A stretch of 12,479 bases of DNA from Anaerolineales bacterium (lineage in GTDB: Bacteria; Chloroflexota; Anaerolineae; Anaerolineales; Villigracilaceae), in contig JADLCG010000086.1 in the NCBI GenBank assembly GCA_020847355.1, positions 1 to 12,479 on the forward strand, read 5' to 3'. The position numbers and the translations under genes are program-made. Of the stretch, positions 1 through 6,897 are shown one piece after another. How positions within the stretch are numbered: the stretch's first letter is position 1; the number at the start of each line of letters is the position of its first letter. Under the pieces are notes generated by a model. That model was not told where the DNA came from, searched no databases, and was given only the letters and a program-made list of their open reading frames with translations.

Positions 1-507
1 GAACGGGACGATATCATCATGGCGATGGCGGAAAAATATAAAAACCATTTTTTCTTTGGGATGATCGGGCGGGCGGTGGATGCCGTTTGGCTGAATCGTT
101 TTGAGGCGGACTTTGCGGCTCTGCGCGAGATTTTAATCCGCATGAAAAAAGGCGGTTTGATGGTGATTGCGCCGGAAGGCACGCGCTCAAAGACCGAAGC
201 TTTGCAACCCGGCAAAATGGGCGTTGCCTTTCTTGCGAGTAAAAGCGGTTATCCGGTGTTGCCGGTGGCGTTAACCGGAACTGAGGATCGCGCAGTTCTT
301 GAAAACTTGAAAAGATTTCGTAAATCAAAGATTAAAATTGTGGCAGGCAAACCATTCCAGATTGAAATTCCGCAGGGCAAGGGTAGAGAGGATGCCATGC
401 GCGAAGCGACTGATGAAATTATGTGCCAGATCGCGGCGATGTTGCCGGAGAAATATCGCGGCGTATACAGCGACCATCCGCGCTTGAAGGAATTGTTGCA
501 GAACTGA
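1..507 (+). CDS. plsC: 1-acyl-sn-glycerol-3-phosphate acyltransferase-like protein (5' end missing)
   Basis: The frame is open from the first base and ends at TGA 505-507, giving 168 visible residues. The PlsC/LPLAT family transfers an acyl chain to lysophosphatidate at the membrane during phospholipid synthesis. The visible EGTRS block (visible residues 59-63) is the family's glycerol-phosphate-binding motif. It is followed by a PGKMGVAFLA stretch and a hydrophobic PVLPVALTG segment that matches the last conserved block. The catalytic NHxSxxD motif should lie upstream of the window, so internal ATGs near base 19 are not credible starts. It converges on the carbonic-anhydrase-like genes across a 33-base gap. 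The exact acyl acceptor cannot be judged from this part; other LPLAT members are possible. Confidence 0.85.
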   Translation, partial: ERDDIIMAMAEKYKNHFFFGMIGRAVDAVWLNRFEADFAALREILIRMKKGGLMVIAPEGTRSKTEALQPGKMGVAFLASKSGYPVLPVALTGTEDRAVLENLKRFRKSKIKIVAGKPFQIEIPQGKGREDAMREATDEIMCQIAAMLPEKYRGVYSDHPRLKELLQN

Positions 508-540
508 CGATTGCGCCGTTTTTTGCGGTTGATTGGCGCT

Positions 541-903
541 TTATGATTTTTTCTCAAATACGCCGCTCAAGCTTAGATAGTAAGTATCCACTTCAAGATA
601 GGGGAAGATGCGGCGAATCTTTTCTTCGGCTTCGCGTAAATCTTCTTCGTGATGTTCCTCGGTTGCGCCGAGCCCATACATGCCGCAATCTTCGTGGTTG
701 ATGAGAATCACTTTTGAGATTCCATGCAGGCGGGCGGAAATATCCACTTGACGGATAACATCGTACACGTCAAATACGCCGCCGGCCATCACAGCGCGGT
801 CGTAACTGGCTTTGCCGAGATTTGCTTCTAGCCATTGATTGATATACGTTTGCAGGCGAAAGTCCATGCAGTGGACAACGATTGATTCGCATGTGTGGCT
901 CAT
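541..903 (-). CDS. short beta-carbonic-anhydrase-like protein, copy 2
   Basis: A 120-residue protein carrying the zinc-site pattern of beta carbonic anhydrases: Cys12-x-Asp14-x-Arg16 (in HCMDFR) and His70-x-x-Cys73-Gly74 (in NHEDCG). Beta carbonic anhydrases interconvert CO2 and bicarbonate in the cytoplasm. Classical members are roughly 170-220 residues, so this is a reduced version with a short N terminus. The ATG at 903 is required, because the next Met lies inside the active-site motif. An AGGGA ribosome site sits 7 bases upstream. It lies 12 bases downstream of a paralogue that shares the same 61-residue spacing between the two zinc cysteines. It is the last gene of the five-gene minus-strand cluster. 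The fold call is good; actual hydratase activity is inferred. Confidence 0.75.
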   Translation of the reverse strand: MSHTCESIVVHCMDFRLQTYINQWLEANLGKASYDRAVMAGGVFDVYDVIRQVDISARLHGISKVILINHEDCGMYGLGATEEHHEEDLREAEEKIRRIFPYLEVDTYYLSLSGVFEKKS

Positions 904-915
904 AAAAATTTCCCT

Positions 916-1293
916 TTATAAAACCTTTTCAAAAGTTCCGTCAAGATGCAGGTAATAGGTTTCAATTTGCAAATGCGGAAATAAAGCCAAAAGTTTTTCG
1001 CGCGTCTCTTTCAGGTCATGTTGGTGGCGCTCGTACGTTCCGGCTTCGCCGTAGGCGCGGCAATCCTCGTGGTTGACGATGCAAATCACGTCAACTGTAT
1101 GAACGCGCACGGCGAGTTGAACGTGCTTCAACAGCATCTCATAATCCAGCGTGCAACCGGCAATTGCGGTTGTGTCAAAATTATCATATCCGAAACGCTG
1201 GACCACCCACGGATAAAGATATTTGGGCAAACGATAATCCATACAGTGAATGATGTGCCCGTCACAATGATTATTGGGATTTTGAATCGGCAT
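916..1293 (-). CDS. short beta-carbonic-anhydrase-like protein, copy 1
   Basis: A 125-residue paralogue of the neighbouring 541-903 gene. The zinc-site residues are Cys17, Asp19, Arg21 (HCMDYR) and His75, Cys78 (NHEDC). The Gly that normally follows the second Cys, present in the other copy, is Arg79 here. The two proteins share the C-terminal pattern FPxLxxxTYYLxLxGxFEK, so they are diverged tandem duplicates. The start lies 3 bases after the hydantoinase stop codon, with only a weak AGG upstream, which suggests translational coupling. The next Met is in the active site, so the start is secure. Likely CO2/bicarbonate chemistry linked to the hydantoinase, or a repurposed zinc protein; the Arg79 change makes altered activity possible. 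Confidence 0.72.
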   Translation of the reverse strand: MPIQNPNNHCDGHIIHCMDYRLPKYLYPWVVQRFGYDNFDTTAIAGCTLDYEMLLKHVQLAVRVHTVDVICIVNHEDCRAYGEAGTYERHQHDLKETREKLLALFPHLQIETYYLHLDGTFEKVL

Positions 1294-1296
1294 TAC

Positions 1297-2709
1297 CTAT
1301 AAAATCTCGCCTTCTTTTCTTTTGATGAATTTTCCGTCGCCGCGCTTGCCAAGCCATTCTTCGCCAGCGACAATTAATTTCCCGCGCAGAAAAACTTTTT
1401 CAGGATAGCCGGCAACATCCCAACCTTCGTATAAGTTGTAATCTGTACGTTGATGCGAATGCGCGCGCCCGTATTTGAAGCGCTTCTCAGGATCCCAAAT
1501 GACGAGATCGGCGTCAGCGCCGGGCACAAGCGCGCCTTTCTGTGGATATAACCCGAAAATCTTCGCAGGGTTCGTTGAAGTGTAAGCGACAAATTGATTC
1601 GCCGAGATTTGCCCCGTTTGCACGCCATACGTCCATAAAATTGGCAGGCGGTCTTGAATGCCGGGCAAACCATTGGGAATTTTTGTGAAGTTATATTTGC
1701 CCATTTCTTTTCCGGCAATGGCAATCTCTTTACCTTCATATAAAATTGGTTGTGTGCCGTCAAAGAAAAACGGACAATGATCTGTGCCGATAGTTTGCAA
1801 AGCGCCCTCGCGCAAACCTTGCCAAAGGCGCGCTGTATCTGCTTCCGTGCGGATGGGCGGCGAACAAATCCATTTTGCGCCATCGTCACGCTCCAGCATG
1901 TCTTCAGTAAAAAATAAATATTGCGGGCAAGTTTCGCCCATCACTTTGACTCCGCGTTCGCGGGCATATTTCAACATGTCTACTTCGCCAGCCGTGTTCA
2001 TGTGAACGATATAAACCGACGCATCTGCATCTGCCGCCATGCCTGCTATGCGTAAAGCGGCATCTACTGCGCCCCAACTGGGTCTCGTCCAGGCGTGCCA
2101 AATCGGGCTGGTATGACCATCCGCCAGCGCCTGCTGAGTGAGCGTTTCAATCACATCGCCGTTTTCACAATGCGCCATCACCAACATGCCATTATCTTTT
2201 GCAATTTGCATGGCTTTGAAGATACTGCCATCGTCCAAACGTAAACGCCCGTTATAGGCAGTAAACACTTTTAGCGTTTGAATTCCCATCTCCATGAGTG
2301 ACGGAATTTCAGCGGCAATCTTTTCATTGAATTGCGTCAAGTTCATGTGAAAGGAATAATCAATGGCGGCTTTCTCGGCTTTCTTCATCCATGTATCAAC
2401 GGAGTGTTGAAAGCCTTCATTTTCTAATACGACGAAATCCAGCGCCGTAGTTGTGCCACCAAACGCCGCCGCTTTGTGACCTGTGTAATGATCGTCTGAA
2501 GAAACCGTATCAAACATAGGCAGATCCAAATGTACATGCGGGTCTACGCCGCCGGGCGTGATGAATTTTCCCGTTGCGTCAAATACCTCGGCGTTGGGGT
2601 GTTGCAGATTTTTGCCGATCTGCGAAATTGATTCGCCTTCAACCAAAATGTCCGCTTCAAACGTATCTGCGGCTGTGATCAGCGTGCCGTTTTTAATTAA
2701 GACTGCCAT
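1297..2709 (-). CDS. hydA: dihydropyrimidinase / D-hydantoinase
   Basis: A 470-residue cytoplasmic amidohydrolase of the usual family length. This family hydrolyses the cyclic amide of dihydropyrimidines or 5-substituted hydantoins to N-carbamoyl amino acids. The binuclear metal set is complete: His58 and His60 (DPHVHLD), the Lys147 that is carbamylated in the family (TLKVFTAYN), His180 (MAHCENGD), His236 (YIVHMNTAGE) and Asp310 (GTDHCPF). Ser283 (CSPPIR) and Asn346 (PNGLPGIQ) match the substrate-amide contacts, and Tyr152 matches the transition-state Tyr. The start at 2709 has an AGGA site 8 bases upstream and lies 14 bases after the preceding stop. No carbamoylase or dihydropyrimidine dehydrogenase gene is nearby, so the natural substrate is uncertain; other ring amides are possible. 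Confidence 0.9.
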   Translation of the reverse strand: MAVLIKNGTLITAADTFEADILVEGESISQIGKNLQHPNAEVFDATGKFITPGGVDPHVHLDLPMFDTVSSDDHYTGHKAAAFGGTTTALDFVVLENEGFQHSVDTWMKKAEKAAIDYSFHMNLTQFNEKIAAEIPSLMEMGIQTLKVFTAYNGRLRLDDGSIFKAMQIAKDNGMLVMAHCENGDVIETLTQQALADGHTSPIWHAWTRPSWGAVDAALRIAGMAADADASVYIVHMNTAGEVDMLKYARERGVKVMGETCPQYLFFTEDMLERDDGAKWICSPPIRTEADTARLWQGLREGALQTIGTDHCPFFFDGTQPILYEGKEIAIAGKEMGKYNFTKIPNGLPGIQDRLPILWTYGVQTGQISANQFVAYTSTNPAKIFGLYPQKGALVPGADADLVIWDPEKRFKYGRAHSHQRTDYNLYEGWDVAGYPEKVFLRGKLIVAGEEWLGKRGDGKFIKRKEGEIL

Positions 2710-2723
2710 TTGCGTTTTCCTAT

Positions 2724-3269
2724 TTAATGCGCATCGTGTATTCCTAACAGCGCCATTAAAACTTCAGGGGAAAGGTTCGCCTCGTTAGGTAAATCGGTTT
2801 TATATAACTGTTCGTTTTCTGCCCGTTCGCGCAAGCTCTTCCATAAAATTTCCCGCTCTTCGTTTTGAACGACCAAGTCATTTAGTGTTTTCGCATTCAA
2901 TAAATATTCGCCCGTCGAATATAAAAACGTCAGGCGTTTCCATTTATCCGTCTTGACAGGCTCTTTCAACTTCTCCAAATTCCCCAACTGGATTTTATAA
3001 TACTCCTCATGCGCGCGTGGATGATTCTTTTCCTCTTTGATTAATTCTGCGCGCGTAGTGAGTTCATGCCCTTTGACCTGCGCAATGTATTCGATCTGAC
3101 CGCTTCTTTCTTGAAAGGCGCTGGGTTGGTAAAAAGCGACATAGTCCACGCTGACAACTTTGGGCGCCGTCCTCAACGGGATTCGATACCAACCCAAGAG
3201 CCGCGCGATTTCCAAATCGCGCGGCGTTTTGATTAAGCACACTAAAACGAGGGAAGCGGGTAATAACAT
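2724..3269 (-). CDS. conserved-looking protein of unknown function
   Basis: A 181-residue soluble protein that I cannot assign to a named family. Visible blocks are GWYRIPL (residues 26-32), DYVAFYQPSAF (42-52), a central mixed-charge region with HPRAHEEYY (83-91), WKRLTFLYSTGEYLLNAKTLNDL (110-132) and a charged helical stretch EEREILWKSLRERA (137-150). Such clusters of aromatic and glycine residues look like a real folded domain, not a spurious frame. There is no signal peptide beyond a short hydrophobic start and no membrane helix. The ATG at 3269 has no ribosome site, and a GTG at 3240-3242 (residue 10) is an alternative start. It sits 60 bases after the PLP gene and 14 bases before the hydantoinase, so it is probably cotranscribed with them. 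Confidence 0.7.
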   Translation of the reverse strand: MLLPASLVLVCLIKTPRDLEIARLLGWYRIPLRTAPKVVSVDYVAFYQPSAFQERSGQIEYIAQVKGHELTTRAELIKEEKNHPRAHEEYYKIQLGNLEKLKEPVKTDKWKRLTFLYSTGEYLLNAKTLNDLVVQNEEREILWKSLRERAENEQLYKTDLPNEANLSPEVLMALLGIHDAH

Positions 3270-3304
3270 AAAGTAATTGGCAAATCGGTAATTTATATTT
3301 ACAG

Positions 3305-3339
3305 ACTTTTGACCTTTGACTTACAACCTTCAACTTATC
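3305..3339 (+). repeat. degenerate heptad repeat, ACCTTCA-type
   Basis: Five consecutive degenerate 7-base units can be read on the plus strand: ACTTTTG, ACCTTTG, ACTTACA, ACCTTCA, ACTTATC. The repeat runs over the stop codon of the PLP gene (TGA at 3330-3332) into the 60-base gap before the unknown gene. The same unit occurs in cleaner form at 12044-12071. Heptameric short tandem repeats are known between genes in cyanobacteria and other bacteria; their role is unclear. Confidence 0.55.
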
Positions 3340-4796
3340 TCAACTTCTTTATTAAACTCATTAATCAATTCGTCAATTTCATCCGCTTGTTTTTGCACAT
3401 CTGTCCAATAATTGGGTTCATACCATTGGTTTTGAATCTCTTCGTAAGTTCTGCCTTGTTGCTCGACCCATGTGTAATATTTGAGGTTATGAATGCGGCG
3501 TTTATCGGTATAACGTAACTCAAGCATGTTATCGGTTGATTCGCCGTGTAAATATCTGGCAAAATCGGCGGCGGCGTCTCTTTCAGTGTATTCGCCAGAT
3601 TCCATTTTCATTTCGTGCAAACGTGAACGATACAGTTCCATAGAATCGGTGAGGACTGTGATCATAATATCGTTCTCGTCCATTTCGTAATATTTTGCGG
3701 TTTTGATGCAGGATAAGATGTTTGAGATTCCAGAAAAACCTAATAAATCGAGATTGGAGATTAGAGTTTCAGGCACGCCTTTTTCCGCTAAATAGGCTCG
3801 TCCATTTTCTTCATTGAACAAACGCGAGATATTAACTACGGCATTATCGTCAATGGCAGTCACAATATCTGTATTTTTTGTGTTATGCACCCACGGCACA
3901 TGTTTATCGCCAATGCCTTCAATGCGATGCGCGCCGAATCCGTTTTCTAAAAGCGTCGGGCATTGCAGGGCTTCGCTGGCTACAATTTTAGAATCAGGGA
4001 ATAATTTTTTCATATAATCGCCGCTGGCAATCGTGCCTGCCGAACCCGTTGCGGATGCCATGCCGCGATACCGTCCATGCTTGCCAGCCACTTGATTGAA
4101 TACTTCTTCCAGCGCATGACCCGTCACTTCAAAGTGCCAGAGATAATTTCCAAACTCTTCAAATTGATTGAAGATCATCAGATCCTGCCCCGATTTTTTC
4201 AACTCCCAACATTTATCAAAAATTTCTTTGACGTTTGATTCAGAGCCGGGCGTTTTGATGGTTTCCCCCGCCACTTTTTCTAGCCATTCAAATCTTTCTT
4301 TAGACATACCTTCGGGTAGAATCGCAATAGATTCGCAACCGAGCAACGCTGAATCGTAGGCGCCGCCGCGACAGTAATTTCCGGTAGAGGGCCAAACTGC
4401 TTTTTGCTTGGTCGGGTCAAATTGACCGGTCACTAAGCGAGGGACTAAACAAGAAAATGCCGCGCCTACCTTATGCGCTCCTGTTGGAAACCATTTGCCG
4501 ACAATACAAATGATTCTCGCCTTCACGCCCGTCAGCGAGGAGGGAAGCTCGAGAAAATTGACTCCGCTAAAAGTCCCGCCTGAAGCGCTGGGTTGATTAT
4601 GCCAATTGATTCTAAAAAGATTTCGCGGGTGAATATCCCACAATCCAATTTTTGTTAATTCATCTTTTATCTTGGCGGGAATTTTGCTTGGGTCTTTCAT
4701 CTGCGCGTATGTGGGGATGATGATGTTTTTTTCTTTGGCGCGTTGAATTGCATTGGCGCGGCGGTCTTTGTGAATGGTTAAGTCAATAGTGGTCAT
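3330..4796 (-). CDS. fold-type II PLP-dependent enzyme, cysteine synthase / Trp synthase beta-like
   Basis: A 488-residue enzyme related to the PLP-dependent lyases and synthases of the cysteine synthase/tryptophan synthase beta group. The expected Schiff-base lysine is Lys109 in PTGAHKVGAAF. The substrate-carboxylate loop is STGN (137-140), and a glycine-rich phosphate-binding stretch SATGSAGTIASG follows at 248-259. EGIGDKHVPWVHN (293-305) resembles the EGIG block of cysteine synthases. It is far longer than a typical cysteine synthase (about 310 residues), with an extra N-terminal ~65 residues and a charged C-terminal tail. A CAGGAG ribosome site stands 5 bases before the ATG. It is the first gene of the minus-strand cluster. 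The reaction is not determinable; an amino-acid lyase or beta-replacement activity is likely. Confidence 0.8.
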   Translation of the reverse strand: MTTIDLTIHKDRRANAIQRAKEKNIIIPTYAQMKDPSKIPAKIKDELTKIGLWDIHPRNLFRINWHNQPSASGGTFSGVNFLELPSSLTGVKARIICIVGKWFPTGAHKVGAAFSCLVPRLVTGQFDPTKQKAVWPSTGNYCRGGAYDSALLGCESIAILPEGMSKERFEWLEKVAGETIKTPGSESNVKEIFDKCWELKKSGQDLMIFNQFEEFGNYLWHFEVTGHALEEVFNQVAGKHGRYRGMASATGSAGTIASGDYMKKLFPDSKIVASEALQCPTLLENGFGAHRIEGIGDKHVPWVHNTKNTDIVTAIDDNAVVNISRLFNEENGRAYLAEKGVPETLISNLDLLGFSGISNILSCIKTAKYYEMDENDIMITVLTDSMELYRSRLHEMKMESGEYTERDAAADFARYLHGESTDNMLELRYTDKRRIHNLKYYTWVEQQGRTYEEIQNQWYEPNYWTDVQKQADEIDELINEFNKEVEIS

Positions 4797-4834
4797 GGCA
4801 ACTCCTGTATGAATCTATTTTACATCAGTACCAA

Positions 4835-4862
4835 TTGGGTATATGATTTGTGTATGTACAAT
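4835..4862 (+). promoter_or_regulatory. possible promoter for the two-helix membrane protein gene
   Basis: TTGGGT (4835-4840) and TACAAT (4857-4862) are separated by 16 bases and lie 25 bases ahead of the ATG at 4888. The match is moderate. An 8-base palindrome CCAATTGG (4831-4838) overlaps the -35 element. The same 91-base gap must also hold the promoter of the divergent PLP gene. A TAAAAT on the minus strand could serve it, but I see no good -35 for it. Confidence 0.35.
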
Positions 4863-4887
4863 TTATAGTTATTCTAGAGGAGACGCT

Positions 4888-5319
4888 ATGAGTAAAACAA
4901 CCACTACGGCAGTTTCAGGATGTTTGATTTGGTTTTTCTTAGTTTCCATCGTCGGCAGTTGTGTTATGCCCGTCTTTTTTATGGTTGGCGGATTTAGCTC
5001 GGTGAGTAACTTTGCCATTCAAACCACAGGCGCTTGGATTTGTAACGACGGCACAACGCCGCAAACCTATACATACCAAACTACGACAACAGATGAATAT
5101 GGAAATCGCCAACCGTCAACGGCTTATGTCTTACAGTGTGTTGATTCGAGCGGCAACATTATCAAAGAAGACCCAGTCGCTTACGCATTCATTTGGATTG
5201 GGCTTTGGGCGGCGGCGGGCTTGATCGTAACCGGCGTGTTATGTTTTATCTTCGCTGTGCCGGGCGGCGTGTTGGTGACGAAAGCGCTTAACCGCATCAG
5301 GCAAAAGCCCGTAGTTTGA
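4888..5319 (+). CDS. small two-helix membrane protein, function unknown
   Basis: A 143-residue protein starting at the ATG at 4888, chosen because a strong AGAGGAG ribosome site precedes it at 4876-4882; an in-frame ATG at 4843 lacks one. Visible layout: a short Thr-rich N terminus (SKTTTTAV), a hydrophobic helix at about residues 10-35, a polar Thr/Tyr/Gln-rich segment of about 65 residues with two cysteines (in WICND and LQCVD) that could form a disulfide, a second helix at about 100-128, and a short basic tail with RIRQK. This suggests an outward loop held by two helices with both ends inside. I recognise no family. It stands alone between divergent and convergent neighbours, and its stop is one base from the stop of the decarboxylase beta gene. 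Confidence 0.7.
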   Translation: MSKTTTTAVSGCLIWFFLVSIVGSCVMPVFFMVGGFSSVSNFAIQTTGAWICNDGTTPQTYTYQTTTTDEYGNRQPSTAYVLQCVDSSGNIIKEDPVAYAFIWIGLWAAAGLIVTGVLCFIFAVPGGVLVTKALNRIRQKPVV

Positions 5320-5320
5320 G

Positions 5321-6457
5321 TTATCCCATGCCCAATATTTTGCCGATCACTGAAAGCAGAATCCCTCCGGCGATTACGCTCCCTAATTGACCGGCGGTAT
5401 TGGCGCCCATAGCGTGCATCAGAATAAAGTTGTTGGGGTCTTCATCGTTGGCGACTTTAGCGGCAAGCCGGCCCGCCATCGGGAAAGCGGAAATGCCCGC
5501 CGCGCCGATCAACGGGTTGATTTTTCCGCCGCTTAAAACGGACATCAATTTCCCAAAGAGTAAACCGGCGATGGTATCTAACCCAAAGGCGAAAAGCCCC
5601 AAGATAAGAATTTTTCCGGTATCCCAATTTAGAAAATTTACGGCGTTCATAGTTGCGCCAATCGCCAAGCCTAAAAATAAAGTGGCGACGTTGATAATTT
5701 CATTCTGCGCCGCAGAGCTTAACCTTTCGGTCACTCCTGAAACCTTTAGCAAATTTCCTAACATCAGCATGGAAATCAGCGGCGTTGCTTCCGGCACGAG
5801 CAAGCCGACGACGAGCGTTAATACGACTGGGAAGAAGATCAGCGTTTTTTTGGATATGGCTTTAGGCGCGTATTCCATTTGGATCGCGCGCTCTTTTGGC
5901 GTGGTGAGCAGTTTCATCAGCGGCGGTTGAATGATGGGAATTAAACTCATGTAGGAATAAGCCGCGACTGCAATGGGCGCGAGCAATTCCGGCGCGAGTT
6001 TGGTCGCCACAAAAATGGATGTCGGTCCGTCAATGGCGCCGATTACGCCAATGGATGCGGCTTGATTGAGCGGAAATCCTAATAACAGCGCCAGAATCAA
6101 TGTGCCAAAAATTCCAAATTGACCAGCCGCGCCGAGCAGAAGCATACGCGGTTGAGCCAGCAATGGAGAAAAATCAATCATTGCGCCAACGCCGATGAAA
6201 ATTAACAAAGGAAATAATTCGGTCTGGATGCCGGCATCGTATAAAACTTTTGCCATGCCCTCGGCGGCGGTCATACCGGCTAAAGGAATGTTTGCCAATA
6301 AACACCCAAAACCAATCGGTAAGAGTAGAACCGGTTCGATCTCTTTGAAGATTGCCAGATAGATCAAGATCAGCGCGGCGCAAATCATTACCCCGTTGCC
6401 CAGGCTGAAATTGGCAAACCCTTTTAGCAACTCCGGCAGAAGTTCGTTTAGATTCAT
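5321..6457 (-). CDS. mmdB: Na+-translocating decarboxylase beta subunit (OadB/MmdB/GcdB family)
   Basis: A 378-residue, highly hydrophobic protein of the usual length for this family. The beta subunit decarboxylates carboxybiotin and pumps Na+ out across the cytoplasmic membrane. The key Na+-site aspartate is Asp143 in GAIDGPTSIF, equivalent to the DGPT motif of oxaloacetate decarboxylase beta. NPLIGAAGISAFPMAGR (314-330) corresponds to the second conserved Na+-path block, and the C-terminal DPNNFILMHAMGANTAGQ (340-357) is also family-typical. Its ATG overlaps the TGA of the biotin-carrier gene by four bases (ATGA), implying translational coupling and tight stoichiometry. It is the last gene of the decarboxylase operon. 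Family membership is secure; the CoA-ester specificity comes from the alpha subunit. Confidence 0.95.
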   Translation of the reverse strand: MNLNELLPELLKGFANFSLGNGVMICAALILIYLAIFKEIEPVLLLPIGFGCLLANIPLAGMTAAEGMAKVLYDAGIQTELFPLLIFIGVGAMIDFSPLLAQPRMLLLGAAGQFGIFGTLILALLLGFPLNQAASIGVIGAIDGPTSIFVATKLAPELLAPIAVAAYSYMSLIPIIQPPLMKLLTTPKERAIQMEYAPKAISKKTLIFFPVVLTLVVGLLVPEATPLISMLMLGNLLKVSGVTERLSSAAQNEIINVATLFLGLAIGATMNAVNFLNWDTGKILILGLFAFGLDTIAGLLFGKLMSVLSGGKINPLIGAAGISAFPMAGRLAAKVANDEDPNNFILMHAMGANTAGQLGSVIAGGILLSVIGKILGMG

Positions 6458-6894
6458 CCCTGCTCCGCGAATTTTAGCAACGCTTGTTTGTGCGCTACGC
6501 TTTGCCCTGAACTGATCAACACCTGCTCAACCGTTCCGCTAAAAGTTGAACGGATGCTATTTTTCATTTTCATCGCTTCGATAACGAGCAAGACTTGCCC
6601 GATCTCCACGCGATCGCCCGCCTTGACAAAAATTTCAAGCGCCGTACCCGGGAGCGGCGCAGTTAATACATTGCCGCTGAAGACAGGATTCGCAGAAGCC
6701 GTTGTGGAAGGATTGCTCTCGGCGATTTTTTTATCTGCATTTGGCGGCGCCGCTTTGCTTGTTTCGGCTTGCGGGGTTTCCTCCGGCATGATCTCAAACC
6801 GTTCAGCGCCCACGTAAGCCACAACCGGGCGCGCATTGATATTTTCTATTTTCACTTCATAAACTTGACCGTTAACCGTAACTTTGTATTGCAT
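6454..6894 (-). CDS. mmdC: biotin carboxyl carrier subunit of the decarboxylase (gamma)
   Basis: A 146-residue biotin carrier. The N-terminal ~38 residues form a small beta-rich segment, followed by an Ala/Pro/Ser/Thr-rich flexible linker (about 40-72) and a C-terminal biotinyl domain (about 76-144). The biotinylation motif is EAMKM with Lys109 as the modified residue, and the preceding APLPGT is typical of decarboxylase carriers. It shuttles the carboxyl group from the carboxyltransferase to the membrane subunit. A GGAGA ribosome site lies 6 bases before the start, and the gene begins 3 bases after the upstream stop. A biotin ligase must be supplied elsewhere in the genome. Confidence 0.93.
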   Translation of the reverse strand: MQYKVTVNGQVYEVKIENINARPVVAYVGAERFEIMPEETPQAETSKAAPPNADKKIAESNPSTTASANPVFSGNVLTAPLPGTALEIFVKAGDRVEIGQVLLVIEAMKMKNSIRSTFSGTVEQVLISSGQSVAHKQALLKFAEQG

Positions 6895-6897
6895 GGC

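Noticed and set aside
513..539. Possible terminator between the acyltransferase and the carbonic-anhydrase-like genes
   Set aside because: GCGCC (513-517) can pair with GGCGC (535-539), but the loop is 17 bases and the T run (519-524) lies within the loop, not after the stem, so it does not fit an intrinsic terminator in either direction.
1374..1889. 171-codon minus-strand open frame
   Set aside because: It overlaps the hydantoinase in another frame on the same strand; the hydantoinase frame has all catalytic residues, and this one has no recognisable motif.
3270..3300. Extension of the heptad repeat up to the unknown gene's start
   Set aside because: GTAATT recurs at 3273 and 3288, but the offset is 15 bases, not a multiple of seven, so the periodicity is not supported here.
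5400..5930. 176-codon open frame on the plus strand
   Set aside because: It lies wholly antisense to the well-supported mmdB gene, and its translation shows no domain; it is a shadow of a biased hydrophobic gene.
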